Shown here one piece after another: positions 1 through 6,681 of a stretch of DNA of 15,802 nt. Under the pieces are notes generated by a model, which was given only the letters and a program-made list of their open reading frames with translations, was not told the DNA's origin and searched no databases. Positions within the stretch are counted from its first letter, which is position 1, and every line of letters starts with the position of its first letter. This DNA comes from Candidatus Methylomirabilota bacterium. Lineage in GTDB: Bacteria; Methylomirabilota; Methylomirabilia; Methylomirabilales; JACQHM01. The position numbers were made by a program, and so were the translations under genes. Location: NCBI GenBank assembly GCA_016199025.1, contig JACQHM010000102.1, positions 1 to 15,802 of the forward strand, given 5' to 3'.

Positions 1-322
1 GGGCAGGGCTGAGCTGATAGACGACCTCACCAGGCTTCACCAGGCCCAGGTCTTCCCGGGCGATCTCCTCCACCCGCCCAGGCTGGGTCTTGAACGCCCG
101 AGCCTCTTCGTTCAACGCCTCGACAGCCTCCCGGAGCCGATGGATCTCTGCCTGGAGCTCTGTCTTGGTTTTGTGTAATTGATAGAGGTGGACCAGGTTC
201 CTGTTCCCCCAGAGGGAGAGGACAGCCAAGAGGAGGAGGATAAAGGCGAGCAGGCGGTACCGCTTCCTCCGCCGGATCGCCTGCTCCTCCTGCTCTTCCT
301 CTTCTAGCCCCAAAGGCTCCAC
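1..322 (-). CDS. ftsB: FtsB/DivIC-type septum formation initiator (3' end cut by window edge)
   Basis: This is a small bitopic cell-division protein of the FtsB/DivIC family, which in characterised bacteria joins FtsL and FtsQ at the septum. About 107 residues are visible. They comprise a charged N-terminus rich in Glu and Gln, a basic patch (RRRKRYR, about 17-23), one membrane helix (about 24-38, leucine-rich), and a periplasmic coiled coil (about 48-80). The conserved tail EDLGLVKPGEVVYQL (about 90-104) matches the E. coli FtsB ending NELSMTRPGETFYRL. The GTG start at 322 is chosen because AGGGGAG lies about 6 bp upstream and no ATG is available in frame. The gene follows enolase by 12 bp, the eno-ftsB order also seen in E. 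coli. The stop codon is not in the window, but the motif suggests only a few residues are missing. Confidence 0.82.
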   Translation of the reverse strand, partial: MEPLGLEEEEQEEQAIRRRKRYRLLAFILLLLAVLSLWGNRNLVHLYQLHKTKTELQAEIHRLREAVEALNEEARAFKTQPGRVEEIAREDLGLVKPGEVVYQLSPA

Positions 323-334
323 AGGAGCTCCCCT

Positions 335-1621
335 CTACTCTTTGGAGTGGACAAAGACTTCAAGGCCGCGGAAGGCTGCGACCTCCTGAAGCTCCTCCTC
401 GATCCGGAGGAGCTGATTATACTTGGCCGTTCGATCGGTGCGGGAGGGAGCGCCCGTCTTGATCTGACCACAGTTCGTGGCGACGGCGAGATCGGCGATC
501 GCCGCATCCTCTGTCTCCCCCGAGCGGTGGGAGACGATAGCGGCATAGGCGGCCTTCTTGGCCAGTTCGATGGCCTCCAGGGTCTCGGTGACCGTGCCGA
601 TCTGATTGAGTTTGATGAGAATGGCGTTGGCCACCCCCCGTCTGATCCCCTCCTTCAGGAACTTGACGTTGGTGACGAAGAGATCGTCCCCCACGAGCTG
701 GATCTCGTCCCCGAGCCGCTCCGTCAGGAGCCTCCAGCCCTCCCAGTCGTCCTCGGCCATCCCATCCTCGATGGAGACGATGGGGTATCGCTCGACCCAG
801 GAGGCGTAGAGCTCCACCAGCTCCTTCGGGCGAAGCTCCTTTCGCTCCCCCTTCAGGATGTACCTCCCCTCTTTGTAGAACTCGCTGGCCGCCGCATCGA
901 GGGCCAGGAAGATCTCCTCCCCAGGCCGGTAGCCCGCGGCCTCGATGGCCTCCACGAGGAGCGCCAAGGCCTCCTCGTGGCTCTCTAGATCGGGGGCGAA
1001 GCCCCCCTCGTCCCCGATGCCGGTGCCTAAGCCCCTTTGCTTCAAAAGGGTTCGAAGGTGATGGAAGACCTCCACCCCGATTCTCAAGGCCCCGGCAAAA
1101 TTCTCCGCCCCCGCCGGCACCACCATGAACTCTTGCAGGTCGAGGTTGTTGTCGGCGTGCCGCCCACCGTTCAAGACGTTCATCAGGGGGACGGGGAGCT
1201 CCTTGGCGTTCGGGCCTCCCAGGTACCGGTACAGGGGAAGCGCCAACTCGTCAGCCGCCGCTTTCGCCGCTGCTAACGAGACACCGAGGATGGCGTTGGC
1301 TCCCAGCCTCTCCTTGTTCTCCGTCCCGTCCAGATCAGAGAGCGTTCGATCGAGAAGGGCTTGATCGGTGACCTCTAGGCCAACCACCTCGGAGGCGATG
1401 ACATCATTCACGTGCTCGACCGCCTTCGTCACCCCTTTTCCCAGGTAGCGGGAGCGATCGTTGTCCCGAAGCTCCAAGGCCTCCCTCGTCCCCGTCGAGG
1501 CCCCGGAGGGGACCGCCGACCGTCCCATCCCTCCCGCCTCGGTGAACACCTCCACCTCCACCGTCGGGTTCCCGCGGGAGTCCAGGATCTCTCGGGCATG
1601 GACCGCGACGATCTCACTCAT
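335..1621 (-). CDS. eno: Enolase (phosphopyruvate hydratase)
   Basis: Enolase interconverts 2-phosphoglycerate and phosphoenolpyruvate in glycolysis and gluconeogenesis, and is cytosolic. The 428-residue product has the usual family length. Visible signatures are NGGRHADNN (151-159), GDEGGFAPD (203-211) with catalytic Glu205, metal ligands Asp242, Glu285 (in SIEDGM) and Asp312 (in GDDLF), catalytic Lys337 (in ILIKLNQIG), and the signature SHRSGETED (364-372) followed by Lys388 (in QIKTGAPSR). The open frame extends upstream to 1753 inside the mutase gene. The start at 1621 is preferred because MSEIVAVHAREILDSRGNP is the canonical enolase N-terminus and AGGGAG precedes it at a good distance. 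It lies 11 bp after the phosphohexomutase stop and 12 bp before ftsB, so the three are probably co-transcribed. Confidence 0.98.
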   Translation of the reverse strand: MSEIVAVHAREILDSRGNPTVEVEVFTEAGGMGRSAVPSGASTGTREALELRDNDRSRYLGKGVTKAVEHVNDVIASEVVGLEVTDQALLDRTLSDLDGTENKERLGANAILGVSLAAAKAAADELALPLYRYLGGPNAKELPVPLMNVLNGGRHADNNLDLQEFMVVPAGAENFAGALRIGVEVFHHLRTLLKQRGLGTGIGDEGGFAPDLESHEEALALLVEAIEAAGYRPGEEIFLALDAAASEFYKEGRYILKGERKELRPKELVELYASWVERYPIVSIEDGMAEDDWEGWRLLTERLGDEIQLVGDDLFVTNVKFLKEGIRRGVANAILIKLNQIGTVTETLEAIELAKKAAYAAIVSHRSGETEDAAIADLAVATNCGQIKTGAPSRTDRTAKYNQLLRIEEELQEVAAFRGLEVFVHSKE

Positions 1622-1632
1622 CGTTCGTCTCC

Positions 1633-3054
1633 CTACACCCCCTCCACGAGGGCTTTTGCCGCTTCGGCAAGGGCTCGGATCTCCTCCTCGGAGGAAGCCT
1701 CCAGATACACCCGGACCACCGGCTCCGTCCCCGAGGGCCTGGCCAGGAGCCAACTGCCGTCCTCCAGGATGAGCTTCGTCCCCTCCAGGCGGCCCACCTC
1801 GGTCACCTTCCGCCCGGCGAAGGCCTTCGGCGGGTCCTGAAGGGTCGCGTGAAGCTGCGCTAGACGGTCCTGGCTTAAAGGGAGGTCAATCCTCTTCGTA
1901 ACGAGGGTCCCCACCTTCGCGTAGAGCTCTTGGAGGAGCCCCTTCACAGGTCTCTTCCGAAGGGCGACCATCTCGGCGACCAGGAGGCAGGCCAGGATGC
2001 CATCTTTCTCCGGCACGTGGCCCCGGATGGAGAGGCCGGCGCTCTCCTCCCCGCCGATGATGATCTTGTCTTCGAGGAGAAGCTCCCCGATATACTTGAA
2101 CCCCACCTTGGTCTCATAGAGGGGAAGGCTATATCCCTCGGCTACCCGATCGACCAGGTGGGAGGTGGCCACTGTCCGGGCCACCCCCCATTTCCTCCCC
2201 CGGGTTTCGGCAAGGTGTTGGACGAGTAAGGCCAGGACCTGGTTTGGATTGATGAAGCTCCCGTCGGCGTCGATGATCCCGTACCGGTCCGCATCCCCAT
2301 CGGTCGCCAGGCCTAAGCTGGCACCATGGTTCAAAACGGCCGCCTTGAGCTCCTGAAGCTTCTCCTCAGAGGGGTCGGGCGAGCCGCCGCCGAAGAGGGG
2401 GTCTCTCATCTCGTGGAGGACGTGCACCCTCATCCCCGCTGCTTCGGCCGCCTGGTCTAGATAGCCCTGGCCGGCCCCGTAGAGGGGGTCCACCACGACG
2501 GTCAGGTGCCCCTGCCGGATGGCGTCGAAGTCCACCATCCTCTGAAGCTGCTCCAGATAGAAAGGCTTCGGGTCGATCCGATGGAGGAGGCCTGTTCCCT
2601 TCCCTTCGTGGAGATGCACGGGGCCTGGGTCAGGCCCTTCCAGAAGCTCGTTGGCCTTCTTCTCGATCCGCCCGGTGACCTCCGGGAGCGGCGGGGCGCC
2701 ATCGGGGGTGGAGAACTTGAAGCCGTTATAGTGATACGGGTTGTGGCTGGCCGTCATGATGATCCCGCCCCCCGCTTTCCGGCGTACGATCTCGTAGGCG
2801 ACAACGGGGGTTGGGGCCGGCTTCTCACAGAGGAAGACAGGGATGCCGTTCCGGACCAGGATGACCGTTGCTTCACCCGCAAACTCCTCGGAGAGGAAAC
2901 GGGTGTCGTAGCCGATCACAACTCCCTGCCCCGCGAGCTGTTCCTTCAGGAGATGCTCGGCGATGGCTTGGGAGACCGCCCGAACGCCTCGGAAGGTAAA
3001 ATCGTCGGCGATGATCCCACGCCAGCCGGAGGTGCCGAAGGCGATGCACGTCAT
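1633..3054 (-). CDS. Alpha-D-phosphohexomutase (phosphoglucomutase/phosphomannomutase)
   Basis: The enzyme moves phosphate between C1 and C6 of a hexose, supplying glucose-1-phosphate or mannose-1-phosphate for glycogen and envelope polysaccharides. The 473-residue protein has all four family loops: the phosphoserine loop TASHNPYHYNG (101-111, Ser103 carrying the phosphate), the metal loop DGDADR (252-257), the sugar-specificity loop GGEESAG (334-340), and the phosphate-binding loop RPSGTEP (439-445). DGDADR rather than DGDGDR argues against GlmM. GEESAG leans toward phosphoglucomutase, but glucose versus mannose preference cannot be settled by reading. The ATG at 3054 has GGAGAAGG about 3-8 bp upstream and begins with the expected FGTSGWRG strand. 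A near-consensus sigma70 promoter lies just upstream, making this the first gene of a mutase-eno-ftsB unit. Confidence 0.95.
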   Translation of the reverse strand: MTCIAFGTSGWRGIIADDFTFRGVRAVSQAIAEHLLKEQLAGQGVVIGYDTRFLSEEFAGEATVILVRNGIPVFLCEKPAPTPVVAYEIVRRKAGGGIIMTASHNPYHYNGFKFSTPDGAPPLPEVTGRIEKKANELLEGPDPGPVHLHEGKGTGLLHRIDPKPFYLEQLQRMVDFDAIRQGHLTVVVDPLYGAGQGYLDQAAEAAGMRVHVLHEMRDPLFGGGSPDPSEEKLQELKAAVLNHGASLGLATDGDADRYGIIDADGSFINPNQVLALLVQHLAETRGRKWGVARTVATSHLVDRVAEGYSLPLYETKVGFKYIGELLLEDKIIIGGEESAGLSIRGHVPEKDGILACLLVAEMVALRKRPVKGLLQELYAKVGTLVTKRIDLPLSQDRLAQLHATLQDPPKAFAGRKVTEVGRLEGTKLILEDGSWLLARPSGTEPVVRVYLEASSEEEIRALAEAAKALVEGV

Positions 3055-3090
3055 GTTCCTTCTCCAAGTAGGGATTCAAACTGCGTGCCA

Positions 3091-3120
3091 AGTATAGGCT
3101 TTGGAGCAAAGGGTTGTCAA
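3091..3120 (-). promoter_or_regulatory. Sigma70-type promoter of the mutase-eno-ftsB unit
   Basis: On the minus strand a perfect -35 box TTGACA (3115-3120) and a -10 box TATACT (3091-3096) are separated by 18 bp. Transcription would start near 3084, about 30 bp before the mutase ATG. No obvious terminator separates this promoter from alr, so read-through from alr is also possible. Confidence 0.75.
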
Positions 3121-3149
3121 GGAAAGAGTCGGCTGTTTTCTGTCGGATG

Positions 3150-4271
3150 TCAGATGTAAATCCTAGGGACCCTTTTCCCGATCGAGCAGAGAAGCTCATA
3201 AGCAATGGTCCCGATCCGAGCCGCCACCGCCTCCACACTGATCGCCTCCTTCCCTTGTTGCCCGTAGATCACCACTTCATCGCCGACCTTCACGCCGGGG
3301 ATGGTCGTGACCTCCACTAGAGTCATATCCATGCAAACCCGGCCGACGATCCTCGCCTTCCTTCCCCGGATGAGGGCCTCCCCACGGTTGGAAAGGAGGA
3401 AGCTCAAGCCATCGGCGTACCCTAGGGGAAGGATCGCAACCTTCATGGGATGTCCTGCGATGAAGGTTCTCCCGTAGCTGATCCCCGCCCCCTTTGGCAC
3501 CTCTTTCAGAGAGGCGATCCGAGTCCGCAAAGAAAGGGCCGGCCGGAGCGGGAAGGGCCGGGAGACGGTCTTCGAGGGATAGCAACCGTAGAGGATGAGG
3601 CCGGGGCGGACCATGTCGAAGAACGACTCGGGAAGGTCTAGGACGGCGGCGGAGTTCGCGACATGCCGGAAGGGGAAGGCGAACTCAGCCTGTTTCAGGG
3701 CCTCCGCCACCTCCTGGAACGCCTTCACCTGCTTCCGGGCGTAGAGGTTGTCTTCTCCAGCCGTGGCGAGGTGGGTCATGAGCCCCCTGAGGGTTAGGCC
3801 TGGGAAGGAGTGGACCTTCCTGGCAAAGGCCACGGCCTCGGCAGGGAAAATCCCCAGACGGCCCATGCCGGTATCGATCTTCAGATGGACGCCGACCGTT
3901 TTCCCCCTCCGGCAGGCGAAGGAGGAGAGGGCCTCGGCCAAAGGGAGGCCTGAGAGCACTTGGTCGAGGTCGAAGTCCACGATGAGGGCAGCCTGAGATG
4001 GAAGGGTCGGGCCGAGGACCAGAATGGGCGAGTCGATCCCTGCCCGTCGAAGCTCGATCCCTTCCTCTGGGATGGCCACCCCCAACCACTCGGCCCCTAC
4101 CTTGAGGGCAGCTTTGGAGACCTCCACCGCGCCGTGGCCGTAGGCGTCAGCCTTGACCACTGCCATCACCTTGACAGACCGTCCCACCCGGGCCTTGATC
4201 CCCCTGACGTTCGACGCGACGGCGCGAAGATCCACGACGGCGTAGGTCGGCTGCTTCTCCCAGTCTTTCAT
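3150..4271 (-). CDS. alr: Alanine racemase (PLP-dependent)
   Basis: The enzyme converts L-alanine to D-alanine for peptidoglycan precursors, using pyridoxal phosphate. The 373-residue product is of normal length. It has an N-terminal TIM barrel with the PLP lysine Lys40 in AVVKADAYGHG, the substrate-side motif KIDTGMGRLG (131-140), RPGLILYG (222-229), and then the C-terminal beta domain carrying the opposing catalytic Tyr266 in GISYGRT. RVCMDMT (311-317) is the usual active-site loop of the partner subunit. The frame stays open upstream to 4415, but that extension is AT-rich, crosses promoter-like sequence and lacks family similarity. ATG 4271 is preceded by GGGGGA and starts just before the expected YAVVDLRA strand. 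It is transcribed divergently from groESL. Confidence 0.96.
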   Translation of the reverse strand: MKDWEKQPTYAVVDLRAVASNVRGIKARVGRSVKVMAVVKADAYGHGAVEVSKAALKVGAEWLGVAIPEEGIELRRAGIDSPILVLGPTLPSQAALIVDFDLDQVLSGLPLAEALSSFACRRGKTVGVHLKIDTGMGRLGIFPAEAVAFARKVHSFPGLTLRGLMTHLATAGEDNLYARKQVKAFQEVAEALKQAEFAFPFRHVANSAAVLDLPESFFDMVRPGLILYGCYPSKTVSRPFPLRPALSLRTRIASLKEVPKGAGISYGRTFIAGHPMKVAILPLGYADGLSFLLSNRGEALIRGRKARIVGRVCMDMTLVEVTTIPGVKVGDEVVIYGQQGKEAISVEAVAARIGTIAYELLCSIGKRVPRIYI

Positions 4272-4430
4272 GCTTCCCCCATCATCATAAGAAATCTCTC
4301 GAAAAATTATGAAAATTGGTTGTCCAACCGTATAGAATCTAAAATTTCTTAGATATTCCAGGATATTCTTCGAAATCTCCGAGAATCTCAAGTTGCAACC
4401 CGACAAGGCTCGCACTATACATAATGGCTG
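4272..4430. other. AT-rich divergent intergenic region between alr and groES
   Basis: This stretch is clearly richer in A and T than the genes around it and must hold the alr promoter on the minus strand and the groESL promoter on the plus strand. The groESL promoter is recognisable at 4393-4421. I could not find a convincing -35/-10 pair for alr. A 7-bp direct repeat GATATTC recurs with a 10-bp period at about 4352-4368. I see no riboswitch or small gene. Confidence 0.6.
4393..4421 (+). promoter_or_regulatory. groESL promoter, sigma70-type
   Basis: A -35 box TTGCAA (4393-4398) and a -10 box TATACA (4416-4421) are separated by 17 bp. The predicted start near 4428 lies immediately before the CIRCE operator, the standard arrangement for HrcA-repressed chaperone operons. 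Confidence 0.65.
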
Positions 4431-4457
4431 TTAGCACTCACCTTGATTGAGTGCTAA
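4431..4457. promoter_or_regulatory. CIRCE operator (HrcA binding site)
   Basis: This is a perfect inverted repeat: TTAGCACTC (4431-4439), a 9-bp spacer (4440-4448), GAGTGCTAA (4449-4457). It is identical to the CIRCE consensus in arms and spacer length. It lies at the predicted transcription start of groESL, so HrcA would block initiation and the element would also be in the 5' leader of the mRNA. hrcA itself is not in this window. Confidence 0.97.
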
Positions 4458-4518
4458 CAACGAGGACAGTCAGACCGGTACCCAAGCATCAACCATCCTG
4501 AAAGGAGAGAGGTCATCG

Positions 4519-4806
4519 ATGAAGATTCGTCCGTTGCAAGATCGGATCGTCGTGAAGAGGCTGGAGGAGCAGGAGAGCAAGAAGGGGGGGATCATTATCC
4601 CTGACACCGCAAAGGAGAAACCCCAGCAAGGTGAGGTGCTCGCCGTCGGCCCAGGCAAGGTCACCGAGAACGGGAAGAGGCAGCCCATGGAGGTCAAGGT
4701 GGGGGATAAGATCCTCTTCAACAAGTATGGCGGGACCGAGGTGAAACTCGACGACGAGGAGGTGCTCATCATGCGGGAGGACGATGTGCTGGGGATCATC
4801 CAGTAG
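4519..4806 (+). CDS. groES: Co-chaperonin GroES (Hsp10)
   Basis: GroES forms the heptameric lid of the GroEL folding chamber. The 95-residue product starts MKIRPLQDRIVVKR, typical of the family, and has the mobile loop that contacts GroEL at about 17-34 (ESKKGGIIIPDTAKEKPQ). The end is DVLGIIQ. The frame extends upstream to 4447, inside CIRCE. The ATG at 4519 is the real start because the family N-terminus begins there and AAAGGAGAGAGG (4501-4512) precedes it. It is the first gene of groES-groEL, with 74 bp before groEL, and is regulated by the CIRCE element just upstream. Confidence 0.98.
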   Translation: MKIRPLQDRIVVKRLEEQESKKGGIIIPDTAKEKPQQGEVLAVGPGKVTENGKRQPMEVKVGDKILFNKYGGTEVKLDDEEVLIMREDDVLGIIQ

Positions 4807-4880
4807 TCCCCTTTCGTCTCCTGAAGGGTACCCTATCTTAAGGGAGAACTCAACGGAATTGATCAAGGAGGGAGAAGTCT

Positions 4881-6509
4881 ATGCCAGCGAAACAGCTCTT
4901 GTTTAGCGAAGACGCCCGACGCTCGATCCTACGGGGCGTCGATAAGCTCGCCAAGGCGGTGGTGGTGACCTTGGGCCCGAAGGGGCGAAACGTCGTGCTG
5001 GACAAGAAGTTCGGACCTCCTACCATCACCAAAGACGGGGTCACCGTCGCCAAGGAGATCGAGCTGGAGGAGCCCTTCGAGAACATGGCGGCCCAGATGG
5101 TCCGGGAGGTGGCCTCCAAGACCTCGGAAGCGGCCGGTGACGGGACGACGACCGCCACGGCCCTCGCCTGGGCCATCTTTAAAGAGGGGATGAAGAACGT
5201 CACCGCCGGCGCCAACCCCATGGCTTTGAAACGAGGGGTCGAGAAGGCAGTCGAGTTGGTCGTAGACGAGCTGAAGAAGCTCTCCAAACCGACCCGGGAG
5301 AAGAAGGAGATTGCCCAGGTGGCCTCTATCTCCGCCAACAACGACAAGACCATCGGCAACCTGATTGCCGACGCCATGGAAAAGGTGGGGAAGGACGGGG
5401 TCATCACCGTCGAGGAGGCCAAGGGGATGGAGACCACCCTGGAGGTGGTCGAGGGGATGCAGTTCGACCGGGGCTATCTCTCCCCGTATTTCATCACGGA
5501 TCCTGAGCGGATGGAGGTGGTCCTGGAGAACATTCTGATCCTCATCCACGAAAAGAAGATCTCGAACATGCGGGACCTCCTCCCAATCCTGGAGCAGATC
5601 GCCAAGATGGGGAGGCCCCTCGTCATCATCGCCGAGGAGGTGGAGGGGGAGGCCCTGGCCACCCTGGTGGTGAACAAGCTCCGGGGCATCCTTTCCTGCG
5701 CGGCGGTGAAGGCCCCTGGCTTCGGGGATCGGCGGAAGGAGATGCTGAAGGACATCGCGATCCTGACCGGCGGCGAGGTGATCTCCGAGGAGCTGGGGAT
5801 CAAGCTTGAAAACGTCCGGCTGGAGGACCTGGGCAGGGCCAAGAAGGTGGTGATCGATAAGGAGAACACCACCATCATCGAAGGGGCTGGGAATTCCAAG
5901 GCCATCGAGGGGAGGATCAAGCAGATCCGGACCCAGATCGAGGAGACCACATCGGAATATGACAAGGAGAAGCTCCAGGAGCGCCTGGCGAAGCTGGCCG
6001 GCGGCGTGGCGGTCATCAAGGTGGGCGCCCCCACGGAGATCGCCATGAAGGAGAAAAAGGCCAGGGTGGAGGATGCCCTGAACGCCACCAAGGCCGCCGT
6101 GGAGGAGGGGATCGTCCCGGGTGGCGGGGTGGCCTATCTCCGGTGTCTGAAGGCCTTCGAGACCCTGAAGCTGGAAGGGGATGAGAAGATCGGGGCCGAC
6201 ATCGTCCGGCGGGCCCTGGAGGAGCCGATCCGGCAGATTGCTGAGAACGCCGGCGCCGAAGGCTCGATCGTGGTCCAAAAGGTCAAGGAGTCGGACAACC
6301 CTAACTTCGGCTACGATGCCGAGACCGAGGAGTACGCGGACCTCCTCCAGGCCGGGATCATCGACCCGACCAAGGTGACGAGGATCGCCCTCCAGAACGC
6401 CGCTTCCGTCGCCTCCCTGATGATCACCACCGAGGCGCTGGTCACCGAGCTGCCGGAGAAGGAGAAGAAGATGCCGATGCCCGGCGGCCACGGGATGGAG
6501 GACTTCTAA
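4881..6509 (+). CDS. groEL: Chaperonin GroEL (Hsp60)
   Basis: GroEL is the ATP-driven tetradecameric folding chamber of the cytosol. At 542 residues it is full length, with equatorial, intermediate and apical domains collinear with E. coli GroEL. Visible landmarks are LGPKGRNV (31-38, nucleotide contact), the ATPase motif GDGTTTA with Asp87, GFGDRR in the apical-intermediate region, and VEEGIVPGGGVAYL near the second equatorial segment. The C-terminus is MPMPGGHGMEDF, a shortened variant of the Gly-Gly-Met tail. Residues just before the ATPase loop read TSEAAGDG where many GroELs have N-D; this is a mild variation. ATG 4881 has a strong AAGGAGGGAG site. It is co-transcribed with groES and ends before a strong hairpin at 6542-6570. 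Confidence 0.98.
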   Translation: MPAKQLLFSEDARRSILRGVDKLAKAVVVTLGPKGRNVVLDKKFGPPTITKDGVTVAKEIELEEPFENMAAQMVREVASKTSEAAGDGTTTATALAWAIFKEGMKNVTAGANPMALKRGVEKAVELVVDELKKLSKPTREKKEIAQVASISANNDKTIGNLIADAMEKVGKDGVITVEEAKGMETTLEVVEGMQFDRGYLSPYFITDPERMEVVLENILILIHEKKISNMRDLLPILEQIAKMGRPLVIIAEEVEGEALATLVVNKLRGILSCAAVKAPGFGDRRKEMLKDIAILTGGEVISEELGIKLENVRLEDLGRAKKVVIDKENTTIIEGAGNSKAIEGRIKQIRTQIEETTSEYDKEKLQERLAKLAGGVAVIKVGAPTEIAMKEKKARVEDALNATKAAVEEGIVPGGGVAYLRCLKAFETLKLEGDEKIGADIVRRALEEPIRQIAENAGAEGSIVVQKVKESDNPNFGYDAETEEYADLLQAGIIDPTKVTRIALQNAASVASLMITTEALVTELPEKEKKMPMPGGHGMEDF

Positions 6510-6541
6510 GACACCAACCCAAACCCTTTAAAGAAAGCGAG

Positions 6542-6570
6542 AGCCCCCGATGGGATTGCCATCGGGGGCT
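6542..6570 (+). terminator. Rho-independent terminator of groESL
   Basis: A perfect 12-bp stem (6542-6553 AGCCCCCGATGG pairing with 6559-6570) closes a 5-nt loop GATTG. It is followed by the pyrimidine-rich tract TCTCCTTTTCTC. It begins 32 bp after the groEL stop. Confidence 0.88.
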
Positions 6571-6582
6571 TCTCCTTTTCTC

Positions 6583-6620
6583 AGGCCTCCGCTGAAAGCC
6601 GTGGGGGCCTTCGGGTTTTT
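6583..6620 (+). terminator. Possible second terminator downstream of groEL
   Basis: AGGCCTCC (6583-6590) can pair with GGGGGCCT (6603-6610), with one G-U pair and a 12-nt loop. Five T residues follow at 6616-6620. It would act as a back-up to the stronger hairpin and insulate the downstream gene from groESL read-through. The larger loop and the 5-nt gap before the T-run make this less certain. Confidence 0.4.
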
Positions 6621-6621
6621 A

Positions 6622-6651
6622 TTGGACTCCCCTGATCACTTACGGTATCAA
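6622..6651 (+). promoter_or_regulatory. Candidate promoter of the enolase-superfamily gene
   Basis: TTGGAC (6622-6627) and TATCAA (6646-6651) are 18 bp apart, and a start near 6658 would leave a short leader before the ribosome site AAAGGAGG (6666-6673). Placement after two terminators makes a separate promoter likely, but the boxes are only moderate matches. Confidence 0.35.
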
Positions 6652-6681
6652 TAGATCTAAAAGTGAAAGGAGGAACACGTG

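Noticed and set aside
1622..1753. A 44-residue N-terminal extension of enolase
   Set aside because: It lies inside the phosphohexomutase gene; the canonical enolase N-terminus and a ribosome site are at 1621.
2506..3159. A 217-codon plus-strand frame across the phosphohexomutase gene
   Set aside because: It runs antisense to a clear enzyme with all active-site motifs, and no ribosome site or recognisable domain is present.
4807..4880. A small hairpin or regulatory element between groES and groEL
   Set aside because: AGGGTACCCT is a self-complementary 10-mer with no room for a loop, and nothing else there rises above chance.
4929..6491. A 520-codon open frame on the minus strand across groEL
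   Set aside because: It is an antisense shadow of a highly conserved GC-rich gene. The translation is low-complexity (Leu, Asp, Gly, His rich) with no family resemblance.
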